This document shows, one piece after another, positions 41,722 through 51,943 of a stretch of 64,000 bases of DNA (its first letter is position 1; each line of letters begins with the position of its first letter). The stretch spans positions 62,001 through 126,000 of the forward strand of contig NZ_JAAJBU010000007.1 of assembly GCF_011392125.1 (NCBI RefSeq), read 5' to 3'. The translations under genes were made by a program, and so were the position numbers. Below the pieces are notes generated by a model, which did no database searches, had not been told where the DNA came from, and saw only the letters and a list, made by a program, of their open reading frames with translations. This DNA is from Flavobacterium lotistagni. Its GTDB lineage: Bacteria > Bacteroidota > Bacteroidia > Flavobacteriales > Flavobacteriaceae.

Positions 41722-42531
41722 TTATCGCTGGTAAAGAATCGGATTTAGCGGCGTATTGATAACTTGATCAATCTCTGCACCCGGACACCAAGTTTTCCAA
41801 TCATTGTGTTGGCCTGAATTACTTGGCGCTTTCAAACGCATGTCTTTGTCCATATAAATAACAGTCATGACTTTTCTGGTTTGATCCGATGCATTGGCTC
41901 CGGCACGGTGAAAAATCCAGCCCGAATGAAAACTAACCTCGCCTAAATCAAACGGTTCAATCACATGCTCAAAATCGTTGATTCTTAAATACTCTTTAAT
42001 TTGGTTTTCACTTTCATCGCTAATCGATAATTCCCTACCTGCTAAAATACTTTGACTTTTGGCGGCAAATTCAAGTGGCCCCATTGCTAAAAGCGTAGCT
42101 TGAAGCGGAATCCAGACTGTGATTGTTTTGTCTGATGACAGCGGCCAATAATGCTGATCGGCATGCCACGGTGTAATGCCACCGCCTACTTCTTTAAAAA
42201 GCGCTTGATCGTGGTATAATCTGACGCCTTGGGTTTGCATCAAATCGGCTGCGATTTTGGCCAGTCTTTTACTGAACACCAATTTCTGGATAACGTCGCT
42301 GTTTTCCCAAAGGTTGAACAACTGTAGGAAAGCCTTTCCATAGGTATTTCGTTGCTCAATGGGTGCAACATGCGCGCTCAATGCTGCCACTTTCTTGCTG
42401 ATTTCGTTATTGAAATAATCAACAATCTCGGAAGGCAAAACCTTTTTCAGTTTGATGTAACAGTTTTCCTGATAGAACTGAATTTGTTCTGATGTCAATT
42501 CAAATGGCAGATCTAAAACCGATAAATCCAT
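41722..42531 (-). CDS. Phytanoyl-CoA dioxygenase (PhyH) family protein
   Basis: The 269-residue protein is an Fe(II)/2-oxoglutarate oxygenase. The iron triad is visible as H-x-D in TPWHADQHYWPL and the distal histidine in SGWIFHRAGANAS, followed by the arginine of QTRKVM that would bind 2-oxoglutarate. It lies between glyA and a terminator on the same strand. The substrate is unknown; the family covers lipids, halogenated compounds and secondary metabolites. Confidence 0.87.
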   Translation of the reverse strand: MDLSVLDLPFELTSEQIQFYQENCYIKLKKVLPSEIVDYFNNEISKKVAALSAHVAPIEQRNTYGKAFLQLFNLWENSDVIQKLVFSKRLAKIAADLMQTQGVRLYHDQALFKEVGGGITPWHADQHYWPLSSDKTITVWIPLQATLLAMGPLEFAAKSQSILAGRELSISDESENQIKEYLRINDFEHVIEPFDLGEVSFHSGWIFHRAGANASDQTRKVMTVIYMDKDMRLKAPSNSGQHNDWKTWCPGAEIDQVINTPLNPILYQR

Positions 42532-42563
42532 AAAACTGTCAACTGTTAACTATAAACCGTTAA

Positions 42564-43838
42564 CTAAAAAACAAACATCGCTCGTTCGCCCATCATTTCG
42601 TTGACCTGATCAGCCACTTCTTCAATAATGGCTTCGTTGGTATGGTTCATCAGCACGCGGTCGATAAGTTCAACAATGGTTTCCATATCACTTTCTACCA
42701 AACCGCGCGTAGTAATGGCCGGTGTTCCGACACGGATTCCTGAAGTAACGAATGGTGATTTGTCATCAAAAGGCACCATGTTCTTATTAACTGTAATTTC
42801 TGCTTTCACTAGTGCGTTTTCAGCTTCTTTTCCGGTAATGCCTTTATTTCTTAAATCGATAAGCATCATGTGGTTGTCGGTGCCGCCTGAAATCAAATCG
42901 TAACCTCGTTTGACGAAAGCCGCTGCCATTGCCTTGGCATTTTTCTGTACTTGCATCGCGTAATGGAAAAACTCATCGGTCAAGCATTCGCCAAAAGCCA
43001 CCGCTTTAGCCGCAATAATGTGCATCAGCGGACCACCTTGATTTCCTGGAAAAACAGCCATATCAAGCAAGTTCGACATCATTTTGATTTCGCCTTTCGG
43101 TGTAGTCAATCCCCACGGATTTTCGAAATCTTTGCCCATCATGATCATTCCGCCTCTCGGGCCTCGCAAAGTTTTGTGTGTAGTAGTAGTGACAATATGA
43201 CAATGTGGAATCGGGTCGTTCATCAAGCCTTTGGCAATCAATCCGGCCGGGTGCGAAATATCGGCGAGCAACAATGCGCCAACACTATCGGCAATTTGGC
43301 GGAAACGCGCGAAATCCATATCACGGCAATAAGCAGAAGCTCCGGCGATGATCATCTTTGGCATTTCACGGGTAGCGATTTCCTGAATCTTGTCGTAATC
43401 GAATTGGCCGGTTTCTCTTTCAACACCGTAAAATACTGGCGTATACAAACGGCCTGAGAAATTCACCGGAGAACCATGAGTTAAGTGCCCGCCATGCGAC
43501 AAATCAAAACCTAGGATTTTATCGCCGGGTTTCAAACAAGCGGCATATACCGCAGTATTGGCCTGAGAACCAGAGTGCGGCTGTACGTTGACATACTCGG
43601 CACCGAACAAGGCTTTGGCGCGATCAATGGCGATTTGCTCTACCACGTCGACTACTTCACAACCGCCGTAATAACGCTTGCCCGGATACCCTTCAGCGTA
43701 TTTATTAGTTAGGCAAGAACCTGCAGCTTCCATCACTTGGTCTGAGACAAAATTCTCTGAGGCAATAAGTTCTATTCCGTGGATTTGGCGGTCTTGTTCT
43801 TCAAGGATTAAATCGAAAATTTGTTGGTCGTGTCGCAT
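42564..43838 (-). CDS. glyA: Serine hydroxymethyltransferase
   Basis: Converts serine and tetrahydrofolate to glycine and 5,10-methylene-THF with pyridoxal phosphate. The 424-residue protein contains [33 protein letters not shown], the PLP-lysine motif [15 protein letters not shown] and [16 protein letters not shown]. The start at MRHDQQIF gives the usual family N-terminus; an upstream in-frame methionine reads through the promoter region. A TAATTTTG -7 element is at 43872-43865 on the minus strand. Confidence 0.97.
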   Translation of the reverse strand: MRHDQQIFDLILEEQDRQIHGIELIASENFVSDQVMEAAGSCLTNKYAEGYPGKRYYGGCEVVDVVEQIAIDRAKALFGAEYVNVQPHSGSQANTAVYAACLKPGDKILGFDLSHGGHLTHGSPVNFSGRLYTPVFYGVERETGQFDYDKIQEIATREMPKMIIAGASAYCRDMDFARFRQIADSVGALLLADISHPAGLIAKGLMNDPIPHCHIVTTTTHKTLRGPRGGMIMMGKDFENPWGLTTPKGEIKMMSNLLDMAVFPGNQGGPLMHIIAAKAVAFGECLTDEFFHYAMQVQKNAKAMAAAFVKRGYDLISGGTDNHMMLIDLRNKGITGKEAENALVKAEITVNKNMVPFDDKSPFVTSGIRVGTPAITTRGLVESDMETIVELIDRVLMNHTNEAIIEEVADQVNEMMGERAMFVF

Positions 43839-43881
43839 GGTATCTTTTTTAGTTAAAAACAGTCCAAAATTACGAAAAGGG

Positions 43882-43912
43882 TTTGTTAAATTGGCATATA
43901 ATGATATATTTG
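43882..43912 (+). promoter_or_regulatory. Promoter of the fumarylacetoacetase gene
   Basis: TTTG at 43882-43885, a 19-bp spacer and TATATTTG at 43905-43912 match the Bacteroidota consensus TTTG-N19-21-TAnnTTTG. The expected leader is about 30 bases. It overlaps the divergent glyA upstream region. Confidence 0.7.
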
Positions 43913-43948
43913 GAAACTGAATTTTCAACAAACAATCAACATCAAAAC

Positions 43949-45232
43949 ATGCCAATAACTGCAAACGATCCGAAGAAAAAATCCTGGCTAGAGGTACCCG
44001 AACAAACTGATTTCCCGATTCAAAATATTCCTTTCGGAGTGTTTATTACCAAAGACGATGTGATTACCATCGGCACCCGAATCGGTAACTACGCCATTGA
44101 TCTCGGCGCGTTGCAACAACTCAACTATTTTGACGGCATAGAACTCACTGACGACATGTTCATGCAAGACACACTGAACGATTTCATTTCAGACGGAAAG
44201 AAAACTTGGCGTTTGGTGCGCAACCGAATCAGCGATATTTTCGACAGTAACAACCCGCAATTGCGTGATAATGCCGCACATCGTGAAGTAGTGATCTGCC
44301 CAATTGAAGACGTAGAGATGCAACTTCCAGTTTTGATTGGCGATTATACTGATTTCTATTCGAGCAAAGAACACGCGACCAATGTCGGGATGATGTTCCG
44401 CGATCCGGCCAATGCGCTGTTGCCGAACTGGCTGCATATACCGGTAGGCTACCACGGCAGAAGTTCTACAATTGTGCCTTCCGGAATTCCGGTACACCGA
44501 CCGATGGGACAGATTTTACCCAATGGCGAAAACACTCCGGTATTTGGGCCCTCACGCTCGATAGATTTTGAACTCGAAATGGGTTTTATTACCACCGATG
44601 CCAACATTATGGGCGAAAATATTCCGGTGCATGAAGCCGAAGATTATATTTTTGGAATGGTACTGCTCAATGATTGGAGCGCGCGCGATATACAAAAGTG
44701 GGAATATGTGCCGCTCGGGCCGTTCTTGGCAAAGAATTTCGCCACTTCAATTTCACCCTGGATTGTAACCATGGATGCTTTAGAGCCCTTTAGAACCAAA
44801 GGCCCGAAACAAGATCCGAACCCGCTGCCGTATTTACAACAGAAAGGCAAACACGCCTACGATATTCATTTGGAAGTTTCAATAGAACCTGAAAATTCTG
44901 AAGCAGTTGTGGTTTCGAACTCGAATTTCAAATACATGTATTGGTCGATGAGCCAGCAGTTGGCACACCACACTTCTAACGGTTGCCGCGTGAATTCTGG
45001 CGATATGATGGGTTCAGGAACCATTTCCGGGCCCACACCAAACAGTTACGGATCAATGCTCGAGCTGACTTGGAATGGTAAGAATCCGATTAAAATGAAA
45101 GACAGCACCGAGCGCAAGTTCATTAACGACAATGACACCGTGATTATGAAAGGCTACTGCCAAAACAAAGAAGTGCGCATTGGTTTTGGAGAAGTTTGCA
45201 GTAAGTTGTTGCCGCCTTTTGTGAGAAAATAA
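43949..45232 (+). CDS. fahA: Fumarylacetoacetase
   Basis: Last step of tyrosine/homogentisate breakdown: splits fumarylacetoacetate to fumarate and acetoacetate. The 427-residue protein has an N-terminal SH3-like domain (about 1-120) and the FAH catalytic domain with [29 protein letters not shown], the metal-binding acidic residues in FELEMGFIT and [18 protein letters not shown]. The start at [10 protein letters not shown] is chosen because the upstream in-frame extension lies across the promoter. Confidence 0.94.
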   Translation: MPITANDPKKKSWLEVPEQTDFPIQNIPFGVFITKDDVITIGTRIGNYAIDLGALQQLNYFDGIELTDDMFMQDTLNDFISDGKKTWRLVRNRISDIFDSNNPQLRDNAAHREVVICPIEDVEMQLPVLIGDYTDFYSSKEHATNVGMMFRDPANALLPNWLHIPVGYHGRSSTIVPSGIPVHRPMGQILPNGENTPVFGPSRSIDFELEMGFITTDANIMGENIPVHEAEDYIFGMVLLNDWSARDIQKWEYVPLGPFLAKNFATSISPWIVTMDALEPFRTKGPKQDPNPLPYLQQKGKHAYDIHLEVSIEPENSEAVVVSNSNFKYMYWSMSQQLAHHTSNGCRVNSGDMMGSGTISGPTPNSYGSMLELTWNGKNPIKMKDSTERKFINDNDTVIMKGYCQNKEVRIGFGEVCSKLLPPFVRK

Positions 45233-45241
45233 TTTACAGCC

Positions 45242-45634
45242 ATGGTTGTAGAAATCCAACAGTATAACGATAAGTTAGAACCAGAATACCAAGCTATTGG
45301 TAATAAGCTAGCTCAAAAAATCAATCAGGAATTACCGGAAGCAGAAAGTAAAATTTGGCACGCGCATCCGGTTTGGTTTTTAGACGGAAATCCGGTTGTG
45401 GGTTACAGCCAGCAAAAAAAAGGAATTCGTTTGATGTTTTGGAGCGGCGCCGATTTTGACGAAACAGCATTGAACGTGAAAGGCGAAAAATTCAAAGATG
45501 CTTCGGTTTTCTATCATCATGCTTCTGAAATTGACTTAGATGCCTTAGCCCGTTGGCTCGAAAAATCAAGAGCAATTCAATGGGATTATAAAAACATCGT
45601 CAAACGCAAAGGCCAACTCGAACGATTGAAATAA
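45242..45634 (+). CDS. DUF1801 domain protein (YdhG-like)
   Basis: A 130-residue protein of the DUF1801 fold: ESKIWHAHPVWFLDGNPVVGY, then GIRLMFWSGADFDE and a C-terminal helix WLEKSRAIQWDY ending in a basic tail. Family members bind small ligands or metals; no reaction is established. It begins 9 bp after fahA and is probably read from the same transcript. Confidence 0.83.
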   Translation: MVVEIQQYNDKLEPEYQAIGNKLAQKINQELPEAESKIWHAHPVWFLDGNPVVGYSQQKKGIRLMFWSGADFDETALNVKGEKFKDASVFYHHASEIDLDALARWLEKSRAIQWDYKNIVKRKGQLERLK

Positions 45635-45654
45635 ACGCCAATCTAGCACTACTA

Positions 45655-45727
45655 CCCTAGCCCTGATAGCAGCGACAGCCCGCAGCAAAGCGAGGACTAC
45701 AGCGAATAGCAGGTTCCCGGCTTCTAA
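45655..45727. repeat. Dispersed intergenic repeat, copy 3
   Basis: Opens CCCTAGCCCTGATAGCAGCG and closes TAGCAGGTTCCCGGCTTCT, matching copy 2 at both ends; the centre (AGCCCGCAGC, CGAGGACT) instead matches copy 1. It ends 12 bp before the next start codon. Confidence 0.6.
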
Positions 45728-45739
45728 AAAAACAAACGC

Positions 45740-46927
45740 ATGAAAAAAATTACTTTCCTCTTTTTTATTTCTCTTTTTATTTCTTGTGGCGTCAAGCAAA
45801 CCCGCACGATGGTAGCTTCGGGCGATTATGACGAGGCGATTTACAAGGCGGCAGACAAACTCCGTAGCAACAAAGACGCGAAAGGCAAACAAGATTACAT
45901 TTATTTGCTCGAAGAAGCTTTTGCTAAAGCCAAAGAACGTGATATGAGGGAAATTGCCGGTTGGGGCTGGTTCCGCGATCCGAATCCGGGGAATTTGGAG
46001 AACATTTACAATGCTTATGTACGTTTAAATGAAAGACAGGAACTCGTGAGGCCGCTGTTGCCCTTGCGTTTGATTAAGGAAAACCGCGAGGCCCAATTTG
46101 CGATGGAAGATTATTCGGAGCAGATTTCCAACAGCAGAACCGCTTTGTCTAAATATTTATACTTGAATGCTGTGGCTGCTTTAATGTCGGGCGATAAGTT
46201 GAAATGCCGCCGTGCTTATGACGATTTGGTGTATTTGAATCAGATCAATCCGGGTTTTAAAGACGTGAGCAAACTCATTAACGACGCCAAATTCAAAGGC
46301 ACTGATTTCGTAATTGTGAGTACCAAGAACCAAACTAACGTCATTGTTCCGAAACGTTTGCATGACGATTTGATGGATTTTAGCACGTTCGGACTCAACC
46401 AAAAATGGACGGTTTACCACAGCAACAAACAAAAAGGAGTGAATTATGATTACGGAATTGAAGTGAATTTCCGCGACATCAACATTTCGCCGGAACGCAT
46501 CAATGAGAGGGAATTCCAGAAAGAGAAAGTCATTAAAGACGGCGTGAAGAAACTACTCGATGCCCGAGGCCGCGAAGTGAAAGACAGTTTGGGCCGCCCG
46601 ATTTATGTAGACAATATGAAAACCGTGCGCATTGCTATTTACGAATCTACCCAACACAAAGCCGTGCAAGTCGCTGCGAAAGTGGATTATTTTGATTTTA
46701 AAAACAATCAGTTGCTACAGAGTTTTCCGTTGGCGAGCGAGTTTGTTTTCCAGCATGTTTTTGCCAGATACCAAGGCGATCGACGGGCTTGCGAGAATGA
46801 TTATCTGCCGAATTTCGACCGACGCCAAGTGCCGTTTCCAAGCAACGAGCAAATGGTCTATGATTGTGGCGAAGATTTGAAAAACAAGCTCAAAGACATC
46901 ATCAGCCGCAACGCGATTGTGCGGTAA
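45740..46927 (+). CDS. Lipoprotein of unknown function with TPR-like N-terminus
   Basis: The 395-residue protein starts with a lipoprotein signal (MKKITFLFFISLFISC; lipobox ending at C16). Residues about 25-170 look like TPR-type helices (GDYDEAIYKAADKLRSNKDA, LENIYNAYVRLNERQEL); the rest is a mixed alpha/beta region with DFVIVSTKNQTNVIVPKRL. It resembles conserved flavobacterial lipoproteins without known function. It abuts, tail to tail, the ABC transporter gene. Confidence 0.8.
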   Translation: MKKITFLFFISLFISCGVKQTRTMVASGDYDEAIYKAADKLRSNKDAKGKQDYIYLLEEAFAKAKERDMREIAGWGWFRDPNPGNLENIYNAYVRLNERQELVRPLLPLRLIKENREAQFAMEDYSEQISNSRTALSKYLYLNAVAALMSGDKLKCRRAYDDLVYLNQINPGFKDVSKLINDAKFKGTDFVIVSTKNQTNVIVPKRLHDDLMDFSTFGLNQKWTVYHSNKQKGVNYDYGIEVNFRDINISPERINEREFQKEKVIKDGVKKLLDARGREVKDSLGRPIYVDNMKTVRIAIYESTQHKAVQVAAKVDYFDFKNNQLLQSFPLASEFVFQHVFARYQGDRRACENDYLPNFDRRQVPFPSNEQMVYDCGEDLKNKLKDIISRNAIVR

Positions 46928-48679
46928 TTAAGCTTTCCGTTCCCCAATCTGCTGGCGCCACATTGCATAATACAACCCTTTTTCGTCAAGCAAATCTTGG
47001 TGCTTGCCTTGCTCGATGATGTGGCCTTGCTCTAGCACAAAAATCTTGTCGGCGTGCATAATCGTTGACAATCGGTGCGCAATGAGAATCGTAATTTGGT
47101 CTTGTTTCGAAGAAATGTTCCGGATTGTCTGAGTAATTTCTTCTTCTGTGATGGAGTCCAAGGCTGAAGTCGCTTCGTCGAACAACAACAATCTTGGATT
47201 TCTCAACAACGCTCTAGCAATCGACAAACGCTGTTTCTCGCCGCCGGAAACTTTGATGCCGCCCTCACCTATTGTCGTGTTGATGCCGTCTTTGGCGCGC
47301 GCGAGTAAGTTCTGACAAGCCGCTTGTTGCAACACATTATTGATTTCTTCATCGGTAGCATTAGGTTTCACAAACAATAAGTTGTCTTTAATCGTACCGG
47401 AAAACAATTGAGCGTCTTGAGTAACAAACCCGAGTTGTTGACGCAATTCAGTTAGGTTGATTTCGTTGGCATTCTTCTCGTTGTAAAAAATAGCACCTTC
47501 TTCGGGTTGGTATAAACCTACCAGCATTTTTACCAGTGTGGTTTTTCCGCTACCCGATGGCCCGACAAAAGCGATCGTTTCACCGGCTTGGGCTTCGAAT
47601 GAAATATCCTTTACGGCATACGTCGAGGCACTTTGATGGCGGAATGAAATATTCGAAAATTTCAAATGATGAATTGACCCAATTATTTGCGGATGCGCCG
47701 GAATGGCTTCACTTTTCGAATGCATCAAATCAGAGAAATTGTCCATCGAGACTTTGGTTTCGTTGTAAGTTGCAATCACATTCCCAAGTTCCTGCAATGG
47801 ATTGAATAGGAAAAACGAGAAGAACATCAGCGTAATCACATCGCCGGGTTTGATAATGTCGCGGAAAATGAACATATAGAGCGAAAACACCAAACAAGTT
47901 CTCATGAAATGCACGGTCGTTCCCTGAATGAAACTCAACGAGCGGATAAATCGTACTTTTTTGAGTTCGAGCCCGAGGATTTTAATGGTTGTAGTATTGA
48001 GTCGGTTGACTTCTTGATCGGTAAGACCGAGGCTTTTTACCAGTTCAATGTTGCGTAAAGATTCCGTAGTAGCACCAGCCAAAGCAGTAGTTTCGCGCAG
48101 AATTTCTTTGGAAACCACCTTGATTTTCTTTCCTAAAAATGAACTCACTACCGCCACGACCGGAATCGTTGCCAAGAAAATCGGCCCAAGCAACCAATGG
48201 ATATTCACCGCATAAACCACCACGAAAACAATTCCAATGACGGTTTGAAACACCATCGAAATGGATAAGGTAATGAACTTCTCGCAATCGGTTTTTACTT
48301 TCTGGAGTTTGCCTAAAGTTTCGCCGCTGCGTTGGTCTTCGAAATCCTGAAAAGGCAATTGCAAAGCTTTTTGAATTCCGTCGGTATACATGCTGGCACC
48401 GGTTCTTTGAATGATGATATTGGTGAAATAGTCTTGAAAGTTTTTGGCTATACGAGAGAGCATTGCGGCTCCCAAAGATAGTCCAAGCCAGAACAGCACC
48501 GCACGCACAAAACGGCCGTAATCATTGTGAAAATTAGCAACACCCACACCGCATTGGTTGAGTAGTTTCCCGATAATAATCGAATCACAGAGCGAGAAAC
48601 ATTGGTTGACGGCTGCCAGAAAAAGCGCGAGAAACAATAAGGATTTATGGGCGCGAACGTAAGAATAAAGTAGCTTCAT
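46928..48679 (-). CDS. ABC transporter, fused permease and ATPase (ABCB/MsbA-like half-exporter)
   Basis: The 583-residue protein has six membrane segments (about 1-310) followed by an ATPase domain with Walker A GPSGSGKTT, signature VSGGEKQRLSIAR, Walker B LLLFDEATSALD and the IAHRLST switch histidine. It would function as a homodimer exporting lipids, drugs or peptides from the inner membrane. Only one half-transporter gene is present. Substrate cannot be assigned. Confidence 0.93.
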   Translation of the reverse strand: MKLLYSYVRAHKSLLFLALFLAAVNQCFSLCDSIIIGKLLNQCGVGVANFHNDYGRFVRAVLFWLGLSLGAAMLSRIAKNFQDYFTNIIIQRTGASMYTDGIQKALQLPFQDFEDQRSGETLGKLQKVKTDCEKFITLSISMVFQTVIGIVFVVVYAVNIHWLLGPIFLATIPVVAVVSSFLGKKIKVVSKEILRETTALAGATTESLRNIELVKSLGLTDQEVNRLNTTTIKILGLELKKVRFIRSLSFIQGTTVHFMRTCLVFSLYMFIFRDIIKPGDVITLMFFSFFLFNPLQELGNVIATYNETKVSMDNFSDLMHSKSEAIPAHPQIIGSIHHLKFSNISFRHQSASTYAVKDISFEAQAGETIAFVGPSGSGKTTLVKMLVGLYQPEEGAIFYNEKNANEINLTELRQQLGFVTQDAQLFSGTIKDNLLFVKPNATDEEINNVLQQAACQNLLARAKDGINTTIGEGGIKVSGGEKQRLSIARALLRNPRLLLFDEATSALDSITEEEITQTIRNISSKQDQITILIAHRLSTIMHADKIFVLEQGHIIEQGKHQDLLDEKGLYYAMWRQQIGERKA

Positions 48680-48785
48680 GGAAGTTTTGGAAAATGAAGC
48701 CCAAAATTACTACTATTTGCGATTTGGCTTTGCAGGTTGTGAAGATTTTAAGATTTAATCACATCTTGCTGACTTTTGATTTGCC

Positions 48786-50144
48786 TTATTGAATTAAAAT
48801 CTTTTTACTAGCCAAAGTCTTTTGTGCTTGATCAAGTAACTGAATTTCATAAACGCCACGTGGCAATTGGCTCACATCGATTTTATCTGAAAATGCAGCG
48901 TGATACACTTTTTTACCTTCCATACTGATGAGCGAAATAAAACCATCATGGCGTGCCGAATTCACAAAAAGCTGCTGACTTGCCGGAATAGGATAAACTG
49001 AAAATTCAAATCGATTGAAACCCGAAACTGCCAAAGCATCAGGGTTTTTAAGTTCGATAATACGGTCGTCTCCAGCCACAGGTGTTCCAGTGTAATCTTT
49101 ATTCGAAGTGCATACAAAAACGCGTCCGTCGGGAATGACCAAAACATCACGCAATCTGCCATAAGTATTGGCAATAATCACATTTTGCTGCACGATTTGA
49201 GTGCCGTCGTCATTGAGTTTGAGCTGCAGAAGTTGCTTGCCTTTGAGTACCGAAACCAACAAAGAATTGTTCCATTCGGGAATCGCCTCGCTTTGGTATA
49301 AATCCATGCCTGCCGGAGCAATTGAGGGCGACCAACTCCAAATCGGCTGGGCAACATTATTGGCATTGCAGAAAGCAATCTCGGCTGTGGTATTGCAAAC
49401 GCCCTCTACGGTGGGCCAACCGTAATTGCGGTTCATCTCGATAATATTCACCTCATCATTGGCGCTGGTGCCGTGCTCTGAACTGTACAATTTTCCGTTT
49501 GCAAAGCACATACCTTGCGGATTCCGATGTCCAAACGACCATATATAACTACCGGCAATTGGGTTGTCTGCGGGAATGCTTCCATCGAGATTCATCCGTA
49601 ACACTTTACCATTGATGGAAGTCAGGTTCTGTGCTACAGCCGGTGTGGAATAAGTATCGCCCAAGCAAATGAACAGTTTATCATCGAGAATCACCATGCG
49701 CGAGCCGTTGTGAGAAACCCCGGAGGGAATGGCACCGAGAATAATCGTAGGGTTGATTAAGGTATTATTGACCGAATCATATTCGTAACGAACAATCTTT
49801 GAAGTCGTATTGGTGTTGGCGTAATGCACATAGAGGTAATGATTGGTGTTAAAATCCGGATGCAGAATCATCGAATGCAAGCCAACGCTGAACCCAAAAA
49901 GCGATACGTCGGAAATGGCGAACACCTGTTGCATTTCGTAAGTATCGGGATTCATGCGCTTGATATTGCCGGCGAGTTCGGTAAACCAAATCCAGCCGTC
50001 GGGTCCGTAAACCATATCCCAAGGAACACTCAGGTTGGAAGCTACAATGGTTTTTTGGATGGTCGTTGCACCGAAAGTTTCCTGCGCAACAATAGAAAAG
50101 TTGATGCCCAAGGCCAACAGTGAAATGAGTACTTTGTTTTTCAT
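48786..50144 (-). CDS. PQQ-dependent sugar dehydrogenase-like protein with T9SS sorting domain
   Basis: The 452-residue protein has a signal peptide (MKNKVLISLLALGINFSIVAQ), a six-bladed beta-propeller of the glucose/sorbosone dehydrogenase (GSDH) family with SVPWDMVYGPDGWIWFTE, GHRNPQGMCF and NEVNIIEMNRNYGWP, and a C-terminal type A T9SS sorting domain (FSVYPIPASQQLFVN onwards, ending SKKILIQ). It is predicted to be secreted or surface-attached. Quinone cofactor use is inferred from the family only. Confidence 0.92.
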   Translation of the reverse strand: MKNKVLISLLALGINFSIVAQETFGATTIQKTIVASNLSVPWDMVYGPDGWIWFTELAGNIKRMNPDTYEMQQVFAISDVSLFGFSVGLHSMILHPDFNTNHYLYVHYANTNTTSKIVRYEYDSVNNTLINPTIILGAIPSGVSHNGSRMVILDDKLFICLGDTYSTPAVAQNLTSINGKVLRMNLDGSIPADNPIAGSYIWSFGHRNPQGMCFANGKLYSSEHGTSANDEVNIIEMNRNYGWPTVEGVCNTTAEIAFCNANNVAQPIWSWSPSIAPAGMDLYQSEAIPEWNNSLLVSVLKGKQLLQLKLNDDGTQIVQQNVIIANTYGRLRDVLVIPDGRVFVCTSNKDYTGTPVAGDDRIIELKNPDALAVSGFNRFEFSVYPIPASQQLFVNSARHDGFISLISMEGKKVYHAAFSDKIDVSQLPRGVYEIQLLDQAQKTLASKKILIQ

Positions 50145-50375
50145 GGTTTGTTTAGTTTGGTTGGTTTTAGGTAGATTTCAAACGTTTTGAATTTAAGGGT
50201 AATACTTTGAAAATCAAACGTTCGAAAATAAGTAAAATAAAGCTACTGACAAGAAAAAAATAATTGGAAACCAATCGCTGAAAGTATATTGAGTTGAAAA
50301 TTAACATTCCTATTCATAGGGTTTTCTCTCTTCGGCTTGTTATGGAAACATTACTTAACCTTTCAATTCAAAACT

Positions 50376-51140
50376 ATGAAAAACTTAAAATTAATTTTGG
50401 CGTCGGCAACTTTTTGCTTCGCTTTATTCTCGTGCTCGGGCGATGACAGCAACAGCAATGCAACATCGAGCAACGTGCAAATCAGCGCGCGGGCCACTTA
50501 CACCCCAACAGCAGGTCGTTTGGCAGATGTTATCGAACTCACTAGCTTTAAAGTCAACATCCGCGAAATTGAATTTGAGGTAGCCGACAACACCGGAAAC
50601 CACCACCACCACGAGCACAACGGCCATGATAACGGCCACCATGACGGCGATGACGACCATTACTTTTACAACAGCGATGATTCGACCGAACTGCAAGGCC
50701 CATGGGAATTTGAATTGCTGAACCAAACCATGCCGCTGACGACTTTGACAGTTCCCAACGGAACTTATGAGGAAGTCGAATTCAAGATGAGTCCAAGCCT
50801 TGATAGCGCTTCATCGATTTACAACAAAACGGTACAAATCAACGGAACCATCAACGGAACGCCTTTCGTGTTCTGGCACAATCTGAACGAAAAATTTGAG
50901 ATTGACTATGAAGATAACGGACAAGATTTAGTAATTACCAACGGCAGTTATGACGTGGTTTTTAATTTCGACCTCAACGCCATCCTGAGCCATGTTAATT
51001 TGAGTGCTGCAGTTGACGGCGATGGCGATGGCACCATCGAAATTGGCCCGGATGACACCGACGGCAATAACGCCTTGGCCACCCAATTGCACCAGCATAT
51101 CGGCGGTGGATGCCACATTCACCACGGACCACACCATTAA
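50376..51140 (+). CDS. Histidine-rich lipoprotein
   Basis: The 254-residue protein has a lipoprotein signal (MKNLKLILASATFCFALFSC). After a small beta domain there is a histidine/aspartate-rich stretch (HHHHEHNGHDNGHHDGDDDH; about residues 77-96). The C-terminus ends in further histidines (HQHIGGGCHIHHGPHH), and GDGDGTIEIGPDDTDG resembles a calcium-binding loop. Metal (zinc, nickel or copper) binding is likely but the role is unknown. The signal peptide decides the start. Confidence 0.78.
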   Translation: MKNLKLILASATFCFALFSCSGDDSNSNATSSNVQISARATYTPTAGRLADVIELTSFKVNIREIEFEVADNTGNHHHHEHNGHDNGHHDGDDDHYFYNSDDSTELQGPWEFELLNQTMPLTTLTVPNGTYEEVEFKMSPSLDSASSIYNKTVQINGTINGTPFVFWHNLNEKFEIDYEDNGQDLVITNGSYDVVFNFDLNAILSHVNLSAAVDGDGDGTIEIGPDDTDGNNALATQLHQHIGGGCHIHHGPHH

Positions 51141-51172
51141 CCCAACAATCAATTATATCGTCCAAATAGAGA

Positions 51173-51198
51173 GCCGTTAGCAATAGCGGCCTTTTTTT
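51173..51198 (+). terminator. Terminator of the histidine-rich lipoprotein gene
   Basis: GCCGTTA (51173-51179), loop GCAA, TAGCGGC (51184-51190), then C and seven T. Confidence 0.85.
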
Positions 51199-51263
51199 AT
51201 ACTTCAAAGTGAACGCTAATACTTCGATAAGATTTCTATTTTTGCGTTAGTTCGTTAACGACT

Positions 51264-51728
51264 ATGAATTCCAAAAACAAAAATACGCTGGCTCATCTTG
51301 AGGCCTTAGCCCAACTGATGGATTCGAAATTCCGTGTTCCGGGTACTTCGATGCGTTTCGGTCTAGATGCCATTATCGGATTGATTCCCGGCGCAGGCGA
51401 TATGGCCGGATTGATGGTTTCGAGTTATATCGTTTTGGTTTTAGCCTTGAACGGCGCTAGTAGTTATGTAATTGCCCGAATTACGCTCAATGTTTTGGTC
51501 GACACTGCCATAGGAGCCATTCCGGTGTTGGGCGATATTTTCGACTTTATATTCAAATCGAACCAACGCAATATGAAATTGGTCCGCGAGCATTACACCC
51601 AAAACAAACACCAAGGCAGCGCATGGAAAGTGATCATTCCGTTACTTCTATTGATACTGGTTGTAGTTCTATCGTTAATTTGGCTAATTTTTAGTTTGTG
51701 TTCTTGGCTGCTGCATCAAATCTTGTAA
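51264..51728 (+). CDS. DUF4112 domain membrane protein
   Basis: The 154-residue protein matches DUF4112: LEALAQLMDSKFRVPGTSMR, GLIPGAGDMAGLMVS and VDTAIGAIPVLGDIFDFIFK, with two to three hydrophobic segments and one extra C-terminal membrane helix (VIIPLLLLILVVVLSLIWL). Function unknown; the glycine/proline-rich GAGD and LGD motifs are conserved in the family. Confidence 0.87.
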   Translation: MNSKNKNTLAHLEALAQLMDSKFRVPGTSMRFGLDAIIGLIPGAGDMAGLMVSSYIVLVLALNGASSYVIARITLNVLVDTAIGAIPVLGDIFDFIFKSNQRNMKLVREHYTQNKHQGSAWKVIIPLLLLILVVVLSLIWLIFSLCSWLLHQIL

Positions 51729-51823
51729 AGAACTGGAATGTGAACAGCAAATTTTAAAAACAAGACATTGCAACAGTTTCACAAAGAATTCTGCGTAAAT
51801 TTAGATCATCTAAAATCAACATC

Positions 51824-51943
51824 ATGAACAATTTATTCCGCGGATTACTGGCTGGTTATGGCGCAAAAAAATTAGGAGGCGGCTGCTTAAGTACCATTTT
51901 TATTTTTGTGGTTTTGTGGCTATTGCTAGGCAAATGCAGTTAG
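51824..51943 (+). CDS. Small membrane protein (39 aa)
   Basis: MNNLFRGLLAGYGAKKLGGG followed by one membrane helix (STIFIFVVLWLLLGKC). Start and stop are clear and, from memory, similar tiny proteins with a GAKKLGGGC motif recur in flavobacteria, which argues for a real gene. Function unknown. Confidence 0.6.
   Translation: MNNLFRGLLAGYGAKKLGGGCLSTIFIFVVLWLLLGKCS

Noticed and set aside
43839..43964. Extended N-terminus for glyA
   Set aside because: The extension runs across the divergent promoter region and is absent from the usual SHMT N-terminus.
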